A stretch of 64,000 nt of DNA from Catenulispora sp. GP43 (GCF_041260665.1 NZ_JBGCCT010000008.1:1-64000), one strand, 5' to 3'; numbered from the stretch's first letter, positions 42,991-51,154 are shown. Made by a program: numbers and translations. The notes: generated by a model from the letters alone, not told the origin.

Positions 42991-44012
42991 GGGTTCTGCG
43001 AACGGCGGCCGTCTCCGTCCGCTACCGGCCCCGGGCCCTGGCCGCCTCGATCGCCTGTGTCCTGCTCGCGTTCGCGGCCACGGTCATCACCCTGGGCAGC
43101 GGCGACTATCGGATCCCGCCGGGGGAGGTCCTGCAGACCCTCGCCGGGGGCGGCTCGATGGCCGACCACTTCATCGTCGTGCAGCTGCGCCTGCCGCGCG
43201 TGGTGACCGCGCTGCTGGTCGGAGCCGCGCTGGCGCTGGCCGGCGCCGCTTTCCAGTCGCTGGTCCGCAATCCGCTCGGCAGCCCGGACATGCTCGGCTT
43301 CACCGCGGGCGCGGCGACCGGCGCGCTGGTCGTGGTGGTCGCCGGGGGCAGCAGTCTGGCGCTGGCGTGCGGGGCGGTGGTCGGCGGCGTGGCGACCGGG
43401 GTCGGCGTGTACGCCCTGGCCTGGCGCCGCGGGGTGCACGGCTACCGGCTGATCCTCGCGGGCATCGGGGTCTCGGCGATCCTGAGCGGCGTCAACGGTT
43501 ATCTGATGACCAAGGCTCAACTGATGGACGCCGCGCGGGCGATGCTGTGGCTGACCGGGAGCCTGGACGGCCGGGGCTGGGGCGACGTGGTGCCGTTGGC
43601 GGTGGCGATGGCGGTGCTCGCACCGCTGATCGTCGCCGGGTGTGGCAGGGCCCTGCAGGTGATGGAGATGGGCGATGACGTGGCGCGCGCGCTCGGTGTG
43701 CCGGCCGAGCGGATCCGGCTCACGGCGCTGGCCGCCGCGGTGCTGCTCACCTCCTTCGCCGCGGCGGCGGCCGGACCGGTGTCGTTCGTCGCCCTCACCG
43801 CACCGCAGGTGGCCCGGCGGCTGACCCGCGCGCCGGGGCCGAACCTGGTGCCGTCGATGCTGGTCGGCGCCGTGCTCCTCACGGGCGCCGATCTCGTTGC
43901 CCAGCATGCGGTTCCCGGGCGGCAGCTGCCGGTCGGGGTGGTCACCGGCGTCCTCGGCGGCGGCTATCTGATCTGGCTGCTGGCGGCCGGGCGCAAGGCG
44001 GGGCGGATCTGA
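42987..44012 (+). CDS. Iron-siderophore ABC transporter permease (FecCD family), second subunit
   Basis: A 341-aa protein from ATG 42987, overlapping the first permease stop by 4 bp. The FecCD pattern is LRLPRVVTALLVGAALALAG, AFQSLVRNPLGSPDMLGFTA, and GPVSFVALTAPQVARRLTRA. About nine transmembrane helices. It forms the heterodimeric channel with the preceding gene product. Confidence 0.95.
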   Translation: MRVLRTAAVSVRYRPRALAASIACVLLAFAATVITLGSGDYRIPPGEVLQTLAGGGSMADHFIVVQLRLPRVVTALLVGAALALAGAAFQSLVRNPLGSPDMLGFTAGAATGALVVVVAGGSSLALACGAVVGGVATGVGVYALAWRRGVHGYRLILAGIGVSAILSGVNGYLMTKAQLMDAARAMLWLTGSLDGRGWGDVVPLAVAMAVLAPLIVAGCGRALQVMEMGDDVARALGVPAERIRLTALAAAVLLTSFAAAAAGPVSFVALTAPQVARRLTRAPGPNLVPSMLVGAVLLTGADLVAQHAVPGRQLPVGVVTGVLGGGYLIWLLAAGRKAGRI

Positions 44013-44044
44013 CTGTGACGAGGAATCCCAAGGAGACGAGCGAC

Positions 44045-44884
44045 ATGACGATGGTGAGCGGCCCGACCGAGAAGGTCGCCTTCCGCCTGGCCGGCACCGG
44101 CCTGACCCTGGCCTACGACGGCCGCACCGTCGCCGAGGACCTGTCCGTGGCGATCCCGGACCGGTCCTTCACGGTCATCATCGGCCCCAACGCGTGCGGC
44201 AAGTCCACCCTTCTCAGGGCTCTGTCCCGCCTGCTGAAGCCGAAGGCCGGCACCGTGGTCCTGGACGGCGCGGACATCGCCTCGCTGCCCACCAAGCAGG
44301 TGGCGCGCATCGTCGGCCTGCTGCCGCAGTCCTCGATCGCCCCGGACGGCATCACCGTCGCCGACCTGGTCTCCCGCGGCCGCCACCCGCACCAGGGTTT
44401 GCTGCGCCAGTGGTCGCGCGAGGACGAGCAGGTGGTGGCCGCCTCGATGGCCGCCACCGGGGTGTCGGACCTGGCCGAGCGGGCGGTGGACGAGCTGTCC
44501 GGCGGCCAGCGCCAGCGTGTGTGGACGGCGATGGTGCTGGCGCAGCAGACGCCGCTGCTGCTGCTCGACGAGCCCACGACGTACCTGGACATCGCGCACC
44601 AGATCGAGATCCTGGACCTGTGCGCACGCCTGCACGAGGAGGAGGGGCGCACGCTGGTGGCGGTGCTGCACGATCTGAACCAGGCCGCGCGCTACGCCAC
44701 GCATCTCGTCGTGCTCTGCGACGGCCGGGTGGCGGCCGGCGGACCGCCGGCGCGGATCGTCACGGCCGAGCTGGTGGAGTCGGTGTTCGGCCTGCCGTGC
44801 CGGGTGATCGAGGATCCGGAGACGGGCACCCCGCTGGTCGTTCCGGGTGCCCGTCGGCGGTCCGGGGTGCCCTCGCTCGGCTGA
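44045..44884 (+). CDS. Iron-siderophore ABC transporter ATPase
   Basis: A 279-aa protein from ATG 44045, with AAGGAG nine bases upstream. Walker A GPNACGKST, signature LSGGQRQRVWTAMVL, Walker B LLLLDEPTTYLDIAHQ, and the H-loop VAVLHDLNQAARY are all intact. It powers ferric-siderophore uptake with the two permeases before it. An unrelated non-coding stretch follows. Confidence 0.95.
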   Translation: MTMVSGPTEKVAFRLAGTGLTLAYDGRTVAEDLSVAIPDRSFTVIIGPNACGKSTLLRALSRLLKPKAGTVVLDGADIASLPTKQVARIVGLLPQSSIAPDGITVADLVSRGRHPHQGLLRQWSREDEQVVAASMAATGVSDLAERAVDELSGGQRQRVWTAMVLAQQTPLLLLDEPTTYLDIAHQIEILDLCARLHEEEGRTLVAVLHDLNQAARYATHLVVLCDGRVAAGGPPARIVTAELVESVFGLPCRVIEDPETGTPLVVPGARRRSGVPSLG

Positions 44885-44957
44885 CCAGGAGGCTTGAGAC
44901 TCCCGTCGTCGAGCCCTGCGACACCTCGGCTGCGATCAAGGTCCGAAGGGTACTGGA

Positions 44958-45048
44958 AATATCGGTCCGGAAAAGGTTCGGACACCGATATTAATGGCCC
45001 CAGAAATAGTGGATTTCCGAAGCCTTCGAGGTGTCCATATATCGGACA
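44958..45048. promoter_or_regulatory. Cluster of ATATCGG-type inverted repeats upstream of the first sulfur operon
   Basis: The 425-bp gap after the ATPase gene includes a low-GC island with an imperfect inverted repeat AATATCGGT (44958-44966) / ACCGATATT (44984-44992), extended by CCG/CGG. A second, perfect, short palindrome follows (TGTCC-N7-GGACA, 45032-45048, centred on ATATATC). The shared core ATATCGG(T/A)C occurs three times. These sit 40-130 bp upstream of the leader ORF, as expected for an activator or repressor. The cognate regulator is not in the window. Confidence 0.5.
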
Positions 45049-45053
45049 GGAAA

Positions 45054-45082
45054 TAGACGGGAATCCGAGACCGTGCCACTCT
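45054..45082 (+). promoter_or_regulatory. Candidate promoter giving a leaderless sulfur leader transcript
   Basis: TAGACG (45054-45059), 17-bp spacer, CACTCT (45077-45082), six bases, then ATG 45089. The arrangement closely matches the second leader (TTGACG, 18 bp, CATTCT, six bases, ATG). Predicted transcription start is at the ATG. Confidence 0.45.
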
Positions 45083-45088
45083 CTAGCC

Positions 45089-45175
45089 ATGTCCCGCGAT
45101 GGAGTGGCCCTGGTCGGTCGGCGATACGTCGACTTCGGACGGCTGTCCAGTGCGTGCTGTCCGGCGGCGTCCTGA
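45089..45175 (+). CDS. Cys-containing leader peptide of the sulfonate transport operon (28 aa)
   Basis: A 28-codon ORF carrying RRYVDFGRLSSACCPAAS at its C-terminal end. It contains tandem Cys-Cys codons (TGC TGT) just before the stop. The RR-x-VD-x-x-R-x-x-SA-x-CP pattern is the actinobacterial putative leader peptide type found ahead of sulfur-metabolism operons. In mycobacteria such polycysteine short ORFs work as cysteine-responsive attenuators. It lies 134 bp upstream of the binding-protein gene. Ribosome stalling at the Cys codons when cysteine is scarce would open the downstream operon (inference). Confidence 0.8.
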   Translation: MSRDGVALVGRRYVDFGRLSSACCPAAS

Positions 45176-45309
45176 CCCGCCCGTGCCTGTCTGGGTCCGG
45201 TTCGCACTTTCCGTGCGGTTGATCGGCCTGCCTTTTCCTTTTCCTTGATTCCAGCGGCTGCGCCAAGCCGCCCGCCGGTGTGCCCGGCGATCCTTTCGGG
45301 AGCCTTCCT

Positions 45310-46410
45310 GTGATAGACATCAAGACTCTGGTTCGTACGGTCGCGGCGTTCGGCGCCGCCCTCGGGATCGTCGCCTCGGCCGCCGCGTGCGGGTCGTCGA
45401 AGAGCTCGGATTCCGGGACGAAGAGCGCCGCCGCCGTCTCCGGCGGTTCGGCCGCCTCGGAACTGCGCCTGGGCTACTTCGCGAACGTCACGCACGCCAC
45501 GGCCGTCGTCGGGGTCGCGCACGGCGACTTCGCCAAGGCGCTGGGCGCCACCAAGCTCACCACGCAGATCTACAACGCCGGCCCCGCCGAGATGACCGCG
45601 GTGCTCGGCGGCCAGCTGGACGCCGCCTACGTCGGCCCGTCCGCGGCGCTGTCCGCCTTCGTGCAGTCCCACGGCGAGGCGCTGAAGATCGTGGCCGGGG
45701 CCACCGAGGGCGGCGCCGAACTGGTCGTCAAGCCGTCGATCACCTCCGCGGCGGACCTCAAGGGCAAGACCCTGGCCACCCCGCAGAAGGGCAACACCCA
45801 GGACGTGGCGCTGCGGTACTGGCTCAAGCAGCAGGGCCTGACGGCCAACCTGGACGGCACCGGCGACGTCTCGGTGAACCCGCAGGACAACGCGACCACC
45901 CTGGACCAGTTCAAGGCCGGCCACATCGACGGCGCCTGGCTCCCCGAGCCCTGGGCCTCCCGGCTGGTCAGCGAGGCCGGTGCCAAGGTGCTGGTGGACG
46001 AGCGCAGCCTGTGGCCGAACGGCCAGTTCTCGACCACCACCCTGGTGGTGGCCACCAGCTTCCTGACCAAGCACCCGGACACCGTCAAGGCCCTGATCGA
46101 CGGCCAGATCGCCGCCAACTCCTGGATCACCTCGGACCCCGCCGACGCGCAGAAGCTGGTCAACAGCGAGCTCAAGCGCCTCACCGGCAAGGCCCTGACG
46201 GACGCCGAGATCCAGCGCTCCTTCAGCGAGCAGAAGGTCACCAACGACCCCGAGGCCTCCACCCTGCAGACCTCGCTGGACCACGCGGTCGCGGTGAAGC
46301 TGCTGAAGGCGACCGACCTGCACGGCATCTTCGACCTGTCGATCCTGAACGCCGAACTGGCGAAGAACGGCCAGGCGGCGGTCTCCGACGCGGGGCTGGG
46401 CGCGAAGTGA
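45310..46410 (+). CDS. ssuA: Sulfonate-type ABC transporter binding lipoprotein
   Basis: A 366-aa lipoprotein from GTG 45310, with GGGAG eight bases upstream. Signal peptide with lipobox ASAAAC (Cys about 26). SsuA/NMT1-like periplasmic binding fold: LRLGYFANVTHATAVVGVAH, TQIYNAGPAEMTAVLGGQLD, WLPEPWASRLVSEAGAKVLV. It probably binds aliphatic sulfonates or sulfate esters. The leader-peptide ORF upstream and the LLM/TauD genes downstream in the region support a sulfur substrate. The permease gene overlaps its stop by 4 bp. Confidence 0.85.
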   Translation: MIDIKTLVRTVAAFGAALGIVASAAACGSSKSSDSGTKSAAAVSGGSAASELRLGYFANVTHATAVVGVAHGDFAKALGATKLTTQIYNAGPAEMTAVLGGQLDAAYVGPSAALSAFVQSHGEALKIVAGATEGGAELVVKPSITSAADLKGKTLATPQKGNTQDVALRYWLKQQGLTANLDGTGDVSVNPQDNATTLDQFKAGHIDGAWLPEPWASRLVSEAGAKVLVDERSLWPNGQFSTTTLVVATSFLTKHPDTVKALIDGQIAANSWITSDPADAQKLVNSELKRLTGKALTDAEIQRSFSEQKVTNDPEASTLQTSLDHAVAVKLLKATDLHGIFDLSILNAELAKNGQAAVSDAGLGAK

Positions 46411-47507
46411 GCCAGGAGGACCCGAAGGCCGGCGCGGTGGCTGAGGCCGCCGAGGTCGAGGTCGAGGCCGAACCGGATAGCCTGGCTGCCGCCGAGCCTG
46501 CCGCCGAGCCTGCCGCCGAGCCTGCCGCCGAGCCTGCCGCCGAGCCTGCCGCCGAGCCTGCCGCCGAGTCGGAAGCCGCCGAAGCTCCCGAGCCCGGTCT
46601 CAGCCACCTGGCTGCTGCCGAGCTTGAGCCCGAGCCGTCTGCCGCCGATCCCGAAGCCCCCGACGCGCTCCAAGAAGTCGAGGCCGGCCTCGATGCCCTG
46701 GAAACCACCACCGTCCACGAATCCGGCCGGCTCGCAGCGATCCTGCGTGCCGCCTACCCGCCGATCCTGGCCATCGTCCTCATCGTCGCCGTCTGGCAGA
46801 TCCTTTACGCGGCCAAGATCTGGCCGGACTGGAAGCTGCCGGGCCCCTCGGAAACCTTCTCCTCGCTCAAGAGCACCTTCTCCAGCGGCGACGCGCTGCC
46901 CTCCGTCGGGCACAGCGTCGAGCACGGCGCGATCGGCTTCGGCGCCTCGGTCGCCATCGGCACGCCGCTGGGCCTGCTGGTCGGCCGGCTGCGGCCGGTG
47001 CGGGCGGGCCTGGGGCCGATCCTGTCCGGGCTGCAGTCGCTGCCGTCGGTGGCCTGGGTGCCCCCGGCCCTGATGTTCTTCGGCCCGAAGCCCGCGATGC
47101 TGTACGCCGTCGTGCTCGCCGGCGCCGTGCCCTCGATCGCGGTCGGGGTGGTGTCGGGGCTCGATCAGGTGCCTCCGCTGTACCTGCGGGTGGGCCGCAA
47201 CCTCGGCGCACGCGGTCTGGCCTCGGTGCGCTATGTGCTGCTGCCCGCGGCGCTGCCCGGGTACCTGGCCGGGCTGCGGCAGGGCTGGGCGTTCTCGTGG
47301 CGTTCGCTGCTGGCCGCCGAGATCATCGTGGAGTCCGCGGATCTGGGCCACTCGCTCGGTTTCCTGCTGAAGAACGCCCAGGACTCCAACGACATGGCCG
47401 GGGCGTTCGCGGCGATCGTGCTCATCCTCACGGTCGGCGTCGCGGTCAACCAGCTGCTGTTCGTGCCGTTGGAGCGGCGCGTGCTGCGAAGCAGGGGTCT
47501 TACATAA
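46407..47507 (+). CDS. ssuC: Sulfonate-type ABC permease with acidic repeat N-terminus
   Basis: A 366-aa protein from GTG 46407. The first ~105 residues are an extra acidic, Ala/Glu/Pro-rich tail that includes an (AAEP) repeat (residues ~28-51) and is predicted cytoplasmic. The SsuC-type permease then spans ~115-366, with about six helices and the ATPase-contact loop LGARGLASVRYVLLPAALPG. The usual family length is ~260-280 aa, so the tail is an addition. No ATPase lies in this operon; it probably borrows the ATPase at 49481. A strong terminator follows. Confidence 0.88.
   Translation: MSQEDPKAGAVAEAAEVEVEAEPDSLAAAEPAAEPAAEPAAEPAAEPAAEPAAESEAAEAPEPGLSHLAAAELEPEPSAADPEAPDALQEVEAGLDALETTTVHESGRLAAILRAAYPPILAIVLIVAVWQILYAAKIWPDWKLPGPSETFSSLKSTFSSGDALPSVGHSVEHGAIGFGASVAIGTPLGLLVGRLRPVRAGLGPILSGLQSLPSVAWVPPALMFFGPKPAMLYAVVLAGAVPSIAVGVVSGLDQVPPLYLRVGRNLGARGLASVRYVLLPAALPGYLAGLRQGWAFSWRSLLAAEIIVESADLGHSLGFLLKNAQDSNDMAGAFAAIVLILTVGVAVNQLLFVPLERRVLRSRGLT
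46488..46559 (+). repeat. 12-bp coding minisatellite (six units) in the permease N-terminus
   Basis: The unit GCCGCCGAGCCT is repeated six times without mismatch from 46488, followed by a diverged unit. It encodes Ala-Ala-Glu-Pro repeats in the cytoplasmic tail of the permease. Confidence 0.95.
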
Positions 47508-47531
47508 AGTCAATTCCTGTCCGACACTCGC

Positions 47532-47571
47532 GTCGGACCCCGATGAATACATCGGGGTCCGACGCTTTTTT
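47532..47571 (+). terminator. Rho-independent terminator of the first sulfur operon
   Basis: A 14-bp perfect stem (GTCGGACCCCGATG at 47532-47545 with its complement at 47550-47563), a 4-nt AATA loop, then GC and six T. This is a textbook intrinsic terminator 25 bp after the permease stop. Confidence 0.95.
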
Positions 47572-47639
47572 GTGCCGTCTCAAGCGTTCTCGAATGACAG
47601 GCGGCGGACTTCCGGGATGCGAGACCGCCGGAACATCCA

Positions 47640-47669
47640 TTGACGGAGGTGCAGTTCCGCTGTCATTCT
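47640..47669 (+). promoter_or_regulatory. Promoter of the second sulfur operon, leaderless
   Basis: TTGACG (47640-47645), 18-bp spacer, CATTCT (47664-47669), six bases, then the leader ATG 47676. It mirrors the promoter of the first leader ORF. It lies 69 bp after the T-run of the preceding terminator. Confidence 0.6.
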
Positions 47670-47675
47670 CATGCT

Positions 47676-47759
47676 ATGAACCAGGGCCGACTTCTTGTGG
47701 CTCGCCGTCACGTCGATCTGCGACGGACCGCGAGCGCCATCTGTCCTGACGTCCCGTAG
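47676..47759 (+). CDS. Cys-containing leader peptide of the desulfonation operon (27 aa)
   Basis: A 27-codon ORF with the core VARRHVDLRRTASAICPDVP. It matches the first leader at RR, VD, R, SA and CP although the DNA differs. One Cys codon precedes the stop. It lies 125 bp upstream of ssuE; the gap holds a short hairpin (CGCCG-CCGCTT-CGGCG) and a pyrimidine-rich tract, compatible with an attenuator. The same family assignment and mechanism are proposed as for the leader at 45089. Confidence 0.8.
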   Translation: MNQGRLLVARRHVDLRRTASAICPDVP

Positions 47760-47884
47760 CCCGCGCCCCGGCTATTTCTGTACGGCTCGCGCCGCCGCTT
47801 CGGCGTGCCCTTCTCTTGTGTGAGCGCTTTGCTGAACGGCTTTAGTGTTCCCGCTTTTTCTCGTCCTTTTCTAGGAGCTTCACC

Positions 47885-48448
47885 ATGCCCTCGATCCTGG
47901 CTGTCTCCGGCAGCCCGTCGCCGACTTCCCGGACGGCCGCGGCCCTGGACCACGCTTCGGCGTGGCTGGCCTCGCACGGCCACAAGACCACGCACCTGGC
48001 CGTCCGCGACCTGCCGCCGGCCGACCTGCTCGCCGGCACGCGCGCCACCCTGGCCGTGCGCGAGGCGATAGCCGCCGTCGCCCAGGCCGACGGCGTCATC
48101 ATCGCCACGCCCATCCACAAGGCCTCCTACACCGGCGTCCTGAAGGCGTTCCTGGACCTGCTGCCGGAGAACGCGCTGGCCGGCAAGGTCGTCCTGCCGG
48201 TGGCCACCGGCGGCACCGTCGGGCACCTGCTGGCCATCGACTACGCGCTGCGTCCGGTGCTCACCGCGCTGGGCGCCGACCACGTCGTGCCGGGCAGGTT
48301 CCTGCTGGACTCCGACATCGTCCGCGGCGAATCAGGGGACGCACACCTGGCCCCGGAGGCCGACCGGCGCCTGACCGACACCTTGGAGCGCTTCTCCGAC
48401 GCCCTCGGCCTCTACGGGGTCCGCGAGCTGGCGGCGGTCGGGCGATGA
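47885..48448 (+). CDS. ssuE: NAD(P)H-dependent FMN reductase (SsuE-like)
   Basis: A 187-aa flavodoxin-fold reductase. FMN phosphate loop ILAVSGSPSPTSRTAA (residues 4-19) and the ATPIHKASYTGVLKAFLDLL motif of SsuE-type reductases. It supplies reduced FMN to the LLM monooxygenase encoded at 51155. The ATG has TAGGAG upstream. The stop overlaps the next ATG by 4 bp. Confidence 0.9.
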   Translation: MPSILAVSGSPSPTSRTAAALDHASAWLASHGHKTTHLAVRDLPPADLLAGTRATLAVREAIAAVAQADGVIIATPIHKASYTGVLKAFLDLLPENALAGKVVLPVATGGTVGHLLAIDYALRPVLTALGADHVVPGRFLLDSDIVRGESGDAHLAPEADRRLTDTLERFSDALGLYGVRELAAVGR

Positions 48449-49479
48449 GCGTCCTGACCACGGTCCCGTCCGCCCCCACCAGACGCGGGTTCCTCGGCCT
48501 GATCGGGACCGCCGCGCTGGCCGCCGGATGCGGCTCGTCCTCCGGCGGGTCGGCCAAGAAGACCACCCGATTGCGCTACCAGGGCTCGGCCGGCTCCATC
48601 ACGCCGCCCGAACTGGCCGCCGATCTGGGATATCTGGGTCCTGTCACGCTGGACTGGGTCGGCAACACGATCAGCGGGCCCCAGGACATCCAGTCGGCGG
48701 CCACCGGCCAGACCGACTTCGGCGGGGCGTTCAACGGCGCGGTCGCCAAGCTCCATTCCGCAGGCGCCCCGATCACCGCCGTCATCAGCTACTACGGCGT
48801 CGACCAGTACTCCTACAACGGCTTCTACACCCTGAACGACAGCTCGATCACCTCCGCGCAGGGTCTGTTCGGCAAGAAGGTCGGGATGAACACTCTCGGC
48901 GCGCACCTCGAGGCGGTCCTGGACATCTACCTCGGTCGCAACGGCGTCTCCGCCGGCGACGTCAAGAAGGTCGAGCCGCTGGTGGTGCCGCCGGTCAACA
49001 CCGAACAGTCGCTGCGCGCGCACCAGATCGACGTCGCCACACTCGGCGGCATCCTGCGCGACAAGGCCCTCGCCGACGGCGGAATCAAGGCCCTGTTCAC
49101 CGACTACGACCTGCTCGGCACGTTCAGCGCCGGAACCTATGTGTTCCGCAACGACTTCCTGGCGAAGAACCCTGACACCGTCCACGCGTTCACCTCCGGA
49201 GTCGGCAAGGCGATCGAGTGGGCGCGCACCACGCCGCTGCCGGAGGTCGTCGACCGCTTCACCGCGATCATCAAGAAGCGTGGGCGGAACGAGGACGCCT
49301 CGACCCTGAAGTACTTCAAATCCTTCGGGATCGCCGGCACCGGCGGCGTCATCGCCGAGAAGGAGTTCGCCACCTGGATCACCTGGCTGGAACAGCAGGG
49401 CCAGATCCCCAAGGGCAAGGTCAAGGCGGCCGACGTCTACACCAACAAGTACAACTCCTTCGCGAAGGCGGGGAGCTGA
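48445..49479 (+). CDS. Sulfonate-type ABC binding lipoprotein (second operon)
   Basis: A 344-aa lipoprotein with a Tat-like signal (TRRGFLGLIGTAALAAGC; lipobox Cys about 31). SsuA-like fold: YQGSAGSITPPELAADLGYL, TGQTDFGGAFNGAVAKLHSA, LRAHQIDVATLGGILRDKAL. The sequence differs clearly from the first-operon binding protein, so a different organosulfur ligand is likely. The ATPase gene starts one base after the stop. Confidence 0.88.
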   Translation: MSVLTTVPSAPTRRGFLGLIGTAALAAGCGSSSGGSAKKTTRLRYQGSAGSITPPELAADLGYLGPVTLDWVGNTISGPQDIQSAATGQTDFGGAFNGAVAKLHSAGAPITAVISYYGVDQYSYNGFYTLNDSSITSAQGLFGKKVGMNTLGAHLEAVLDIYLGRNGVSAGDVKKVEPLVVPPVNTEQSLRAHQIDVATLGGILRDKALADGGIKALFTDYDLLGTFSAGTYVFRNDFLAKNPDTVHAFTSGVGKAIEWARTTPLPEVVDRFTAIIKKRGRNEDASTLKYFKSFGIAGTGGVIAEKEFATWITWLEQQGQIPKGKVKAADVYTNKYNSFAKAGS

Positions 49480-49480
49480 G

Positions 49481-50305
49481 ATGGCCGCGACCGGTACCGC
49501 GGAGAAGATCCGCATCGAGGCCGTCAGCAAGACCTTCGAGGTGCGCGGCGGCGAGACGTTCACCGCGCTGGACGACGTCACGCTGCACGTGGCGCCGGGG
49601 GAGTTCCTGGTCGTGGTGGGCCCCAGCGGCTGCGGGAAGTCGACGCTGCTGGACCTCATCAGCGGCCTGACCAAGCCCGGCACCGGCCGGATCCTGCTGG
49701 ACGGCGCGCCGGTGGCCGGGCCCGCCCTGGACCGCGGCATCGTCTTCCAGCAGTACGCGCTGCTGCCGTGGCGCACCGCGCTGCGCAACGTCGAGTTCGC
49801 CCTGGAGGCGCAGCCGCGCCCGGACCGGCTCAACCGCAGGAACCGGGCCGAGCGCGCCCGGGAGTACCTGGACCTGGTCGGCTTGTCAGGGTTCGAGGAC
49901 CGCTACCCGCACGAGCTGTCCGGCGGCATGCGCCAGCGCGTCGCGATCGCCCGGGCGTTGGTCGCCGACCCGGCCGTGCTGCTGATGGACGAGCCGTTCG
50001 CGGCCCTGGACGCCCAGACCCGCGACGGGCTCCAGGAGGAGCTGCTGCGGATCTGGCACAAGACCGGCACCACGATCGTGTTCATCACCCACGGCATCGA
50101 CGAGGCGGTCTATCTCGGGCAGCGGGTCGCGGTGATGACCTCGCGGCCCGGGCGGATCAAGGAGATCGTCGATGTCCGCCTGGGGGACCGGGGAGCCGAG
50201 GACGACGTGCGCTCCAGCCCGGAGTTCGCCGCCCACCGCCACCGGGTCTGGAGTCTGCTGCGCGACGAGGTCACCGCCGTCAGGGAGGTCGTTTCCGTTG
50301 GCTGA
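49481..50305 (+). CDS. ssuB: Sulfonate-type ABC transporter ATPase
   Basis: A 274-aa SsuB/TauB-type ATPase. Walker A GPSGCGKST, Q-loop QQYALLPWRTALRNV, signature LSGGMRQRVAIARAL, Walker B VLLMDEPFAALDAQTRD, and H-loop FITHGIDEAVYLG. It is the only ATPase in the two sulfur operons, so it may energise both permeases. Confidence 0.94.
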   Translation: MAATGTAEKIRIEAVSKTFEVRGGETFTALDDVTLHVAPGEFLVVVGPSGCGKSTLLDLISGLTKPGTGRILLDGAPVAGPALDRGIVFQQYALLPWRTALRNVEFALEAQPRPDRLNRRNRAERAREYLDLVGLSGFEDRYPHELSGGMRQRVAIARALVADPAVLLMDEPFAALDAQTRDGLQEELLRIWHKTGTTIVFITHGIDEAVYLGQRVAVMTSRPGRIKEIVDVRLGDRGAEDDVRSSPEFAAHRHRVWSLLRDEVTAVREVVSVG

Positions 50306-51134
50306 GATACCGTTCACGCCGACCGTCCAGCTGCTCAAGCGGACGGTGCCGGCGCCGCTGACCAAGGCGGCCTCCGGGCTCGCGGCCCTGGGCAAGCGCA
50401 CCGTCGCCATCGCCGCGTTCCTGGTGCTGTGGGAGGTCGCGCCGCGCGTGGGCCTGGTGGACCGCACCTTCCTGGTGCCGTTCTCCGAGGCCGTCAAAGC
50501 CCTGATAGAGCTGGCGAAGGACGGCCAGCTGTGGGACAACACCCGGGCCAGCCTGGTCCGCTCGCTGTCCGGCTTCCTCATCGCGATCGGTGTCGGCGTG
50601 CCGCTCGGGCTGCTGATCGGCTGGTACCGGCCGGTCGCCGAGATCCTCGGGCCGCTGCTGGAGCTGTTCCGCAACACCGCGGCCCTGGCCCTGCTGCCGG
50701 TGTTCATCCTGCTGCTGGGCATCGGCGAGACCTCGAAGATCGCCATCGTGGTCTACGCCTGCACCTGGCCCATCCTGCTGAACACGATCAGCGGCGTGCG
50801 CGACGTCGATCCGGTCCTGGTCAAGTCGGCGCGCTCGATGGCGCTGCCGGCGCACCGATTGTTCGCCAAGGTGATCCTGCCGGCCTGCATGCCGACCGTG
50901 TTCACCGGCATCCGGCTGGCCGGGGCGTCCTCGATCCTGGTCCTGGTCGCCGCCGAGATGGTCGGCGCCAAGGCGGGCCTGGGCTACCTGGTCAACGCCT
51001 CGCAGCAGAACTTCGCCATCCCCGACATGTACGCCGCGATCATCGCCATCGCGGTGCTCGGGCTGGTCTTCAACCACCTGCTGGTGCTGCTGGAGCGCCG
51101 GCTGACGCGCTGGCGCCCGGCGACCGGCGCCTGA
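50298..51134 (+). CDS. Sulfonate-type ABC transporter permease (second operon)
   Basis: A 278-aa protein from TTG 50298, chosen for its GGGAGG at good distance; it overlaps the ATPase gene end by 8 bp. Six helices and the coupling loop SARSMALPAHRLFAKVILPA of the BPD-type family. It is of ordinary length, unlike the permease at 46407. It partners with the binding protein at 48445 and the ATPase at 49481. Confidence 0.92.
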   Translation: MAEIPFTPTVQLLKRTVPAPLTKAASGLAALGKRTVAIAAFLVLWEVAPRVGLVDRTFLVPFSEAVKALIELAKDGQLWDNTRASLVRSLSGFLIAIGVGVPLGLLIGWYRPVAEILGPLLELFRNTAALALLPVFILLLGIGETSKIAIVVYACTWPILLNTISGVRDVDPVLVKSARSMALPAHRLFAKVILPACMPTVFTGIRLAGASSILVLVAAEMVGAKAGLGYLVNASQQNFAIPDMYAAIIAIAVLGLVFNHLLVLLERRLTRWRPATGA

Positions 51135-51154
51135 CCCCCTATCCGAGGACTGAC

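Noticed and set aside
44885-45309. A metabolite riboswitch upstream of the sulfur operon
   Set aside because: I could not match the sequence to a cobalamin, SAM or other known riboswitch core. The Cys leader ORF explains the region better.
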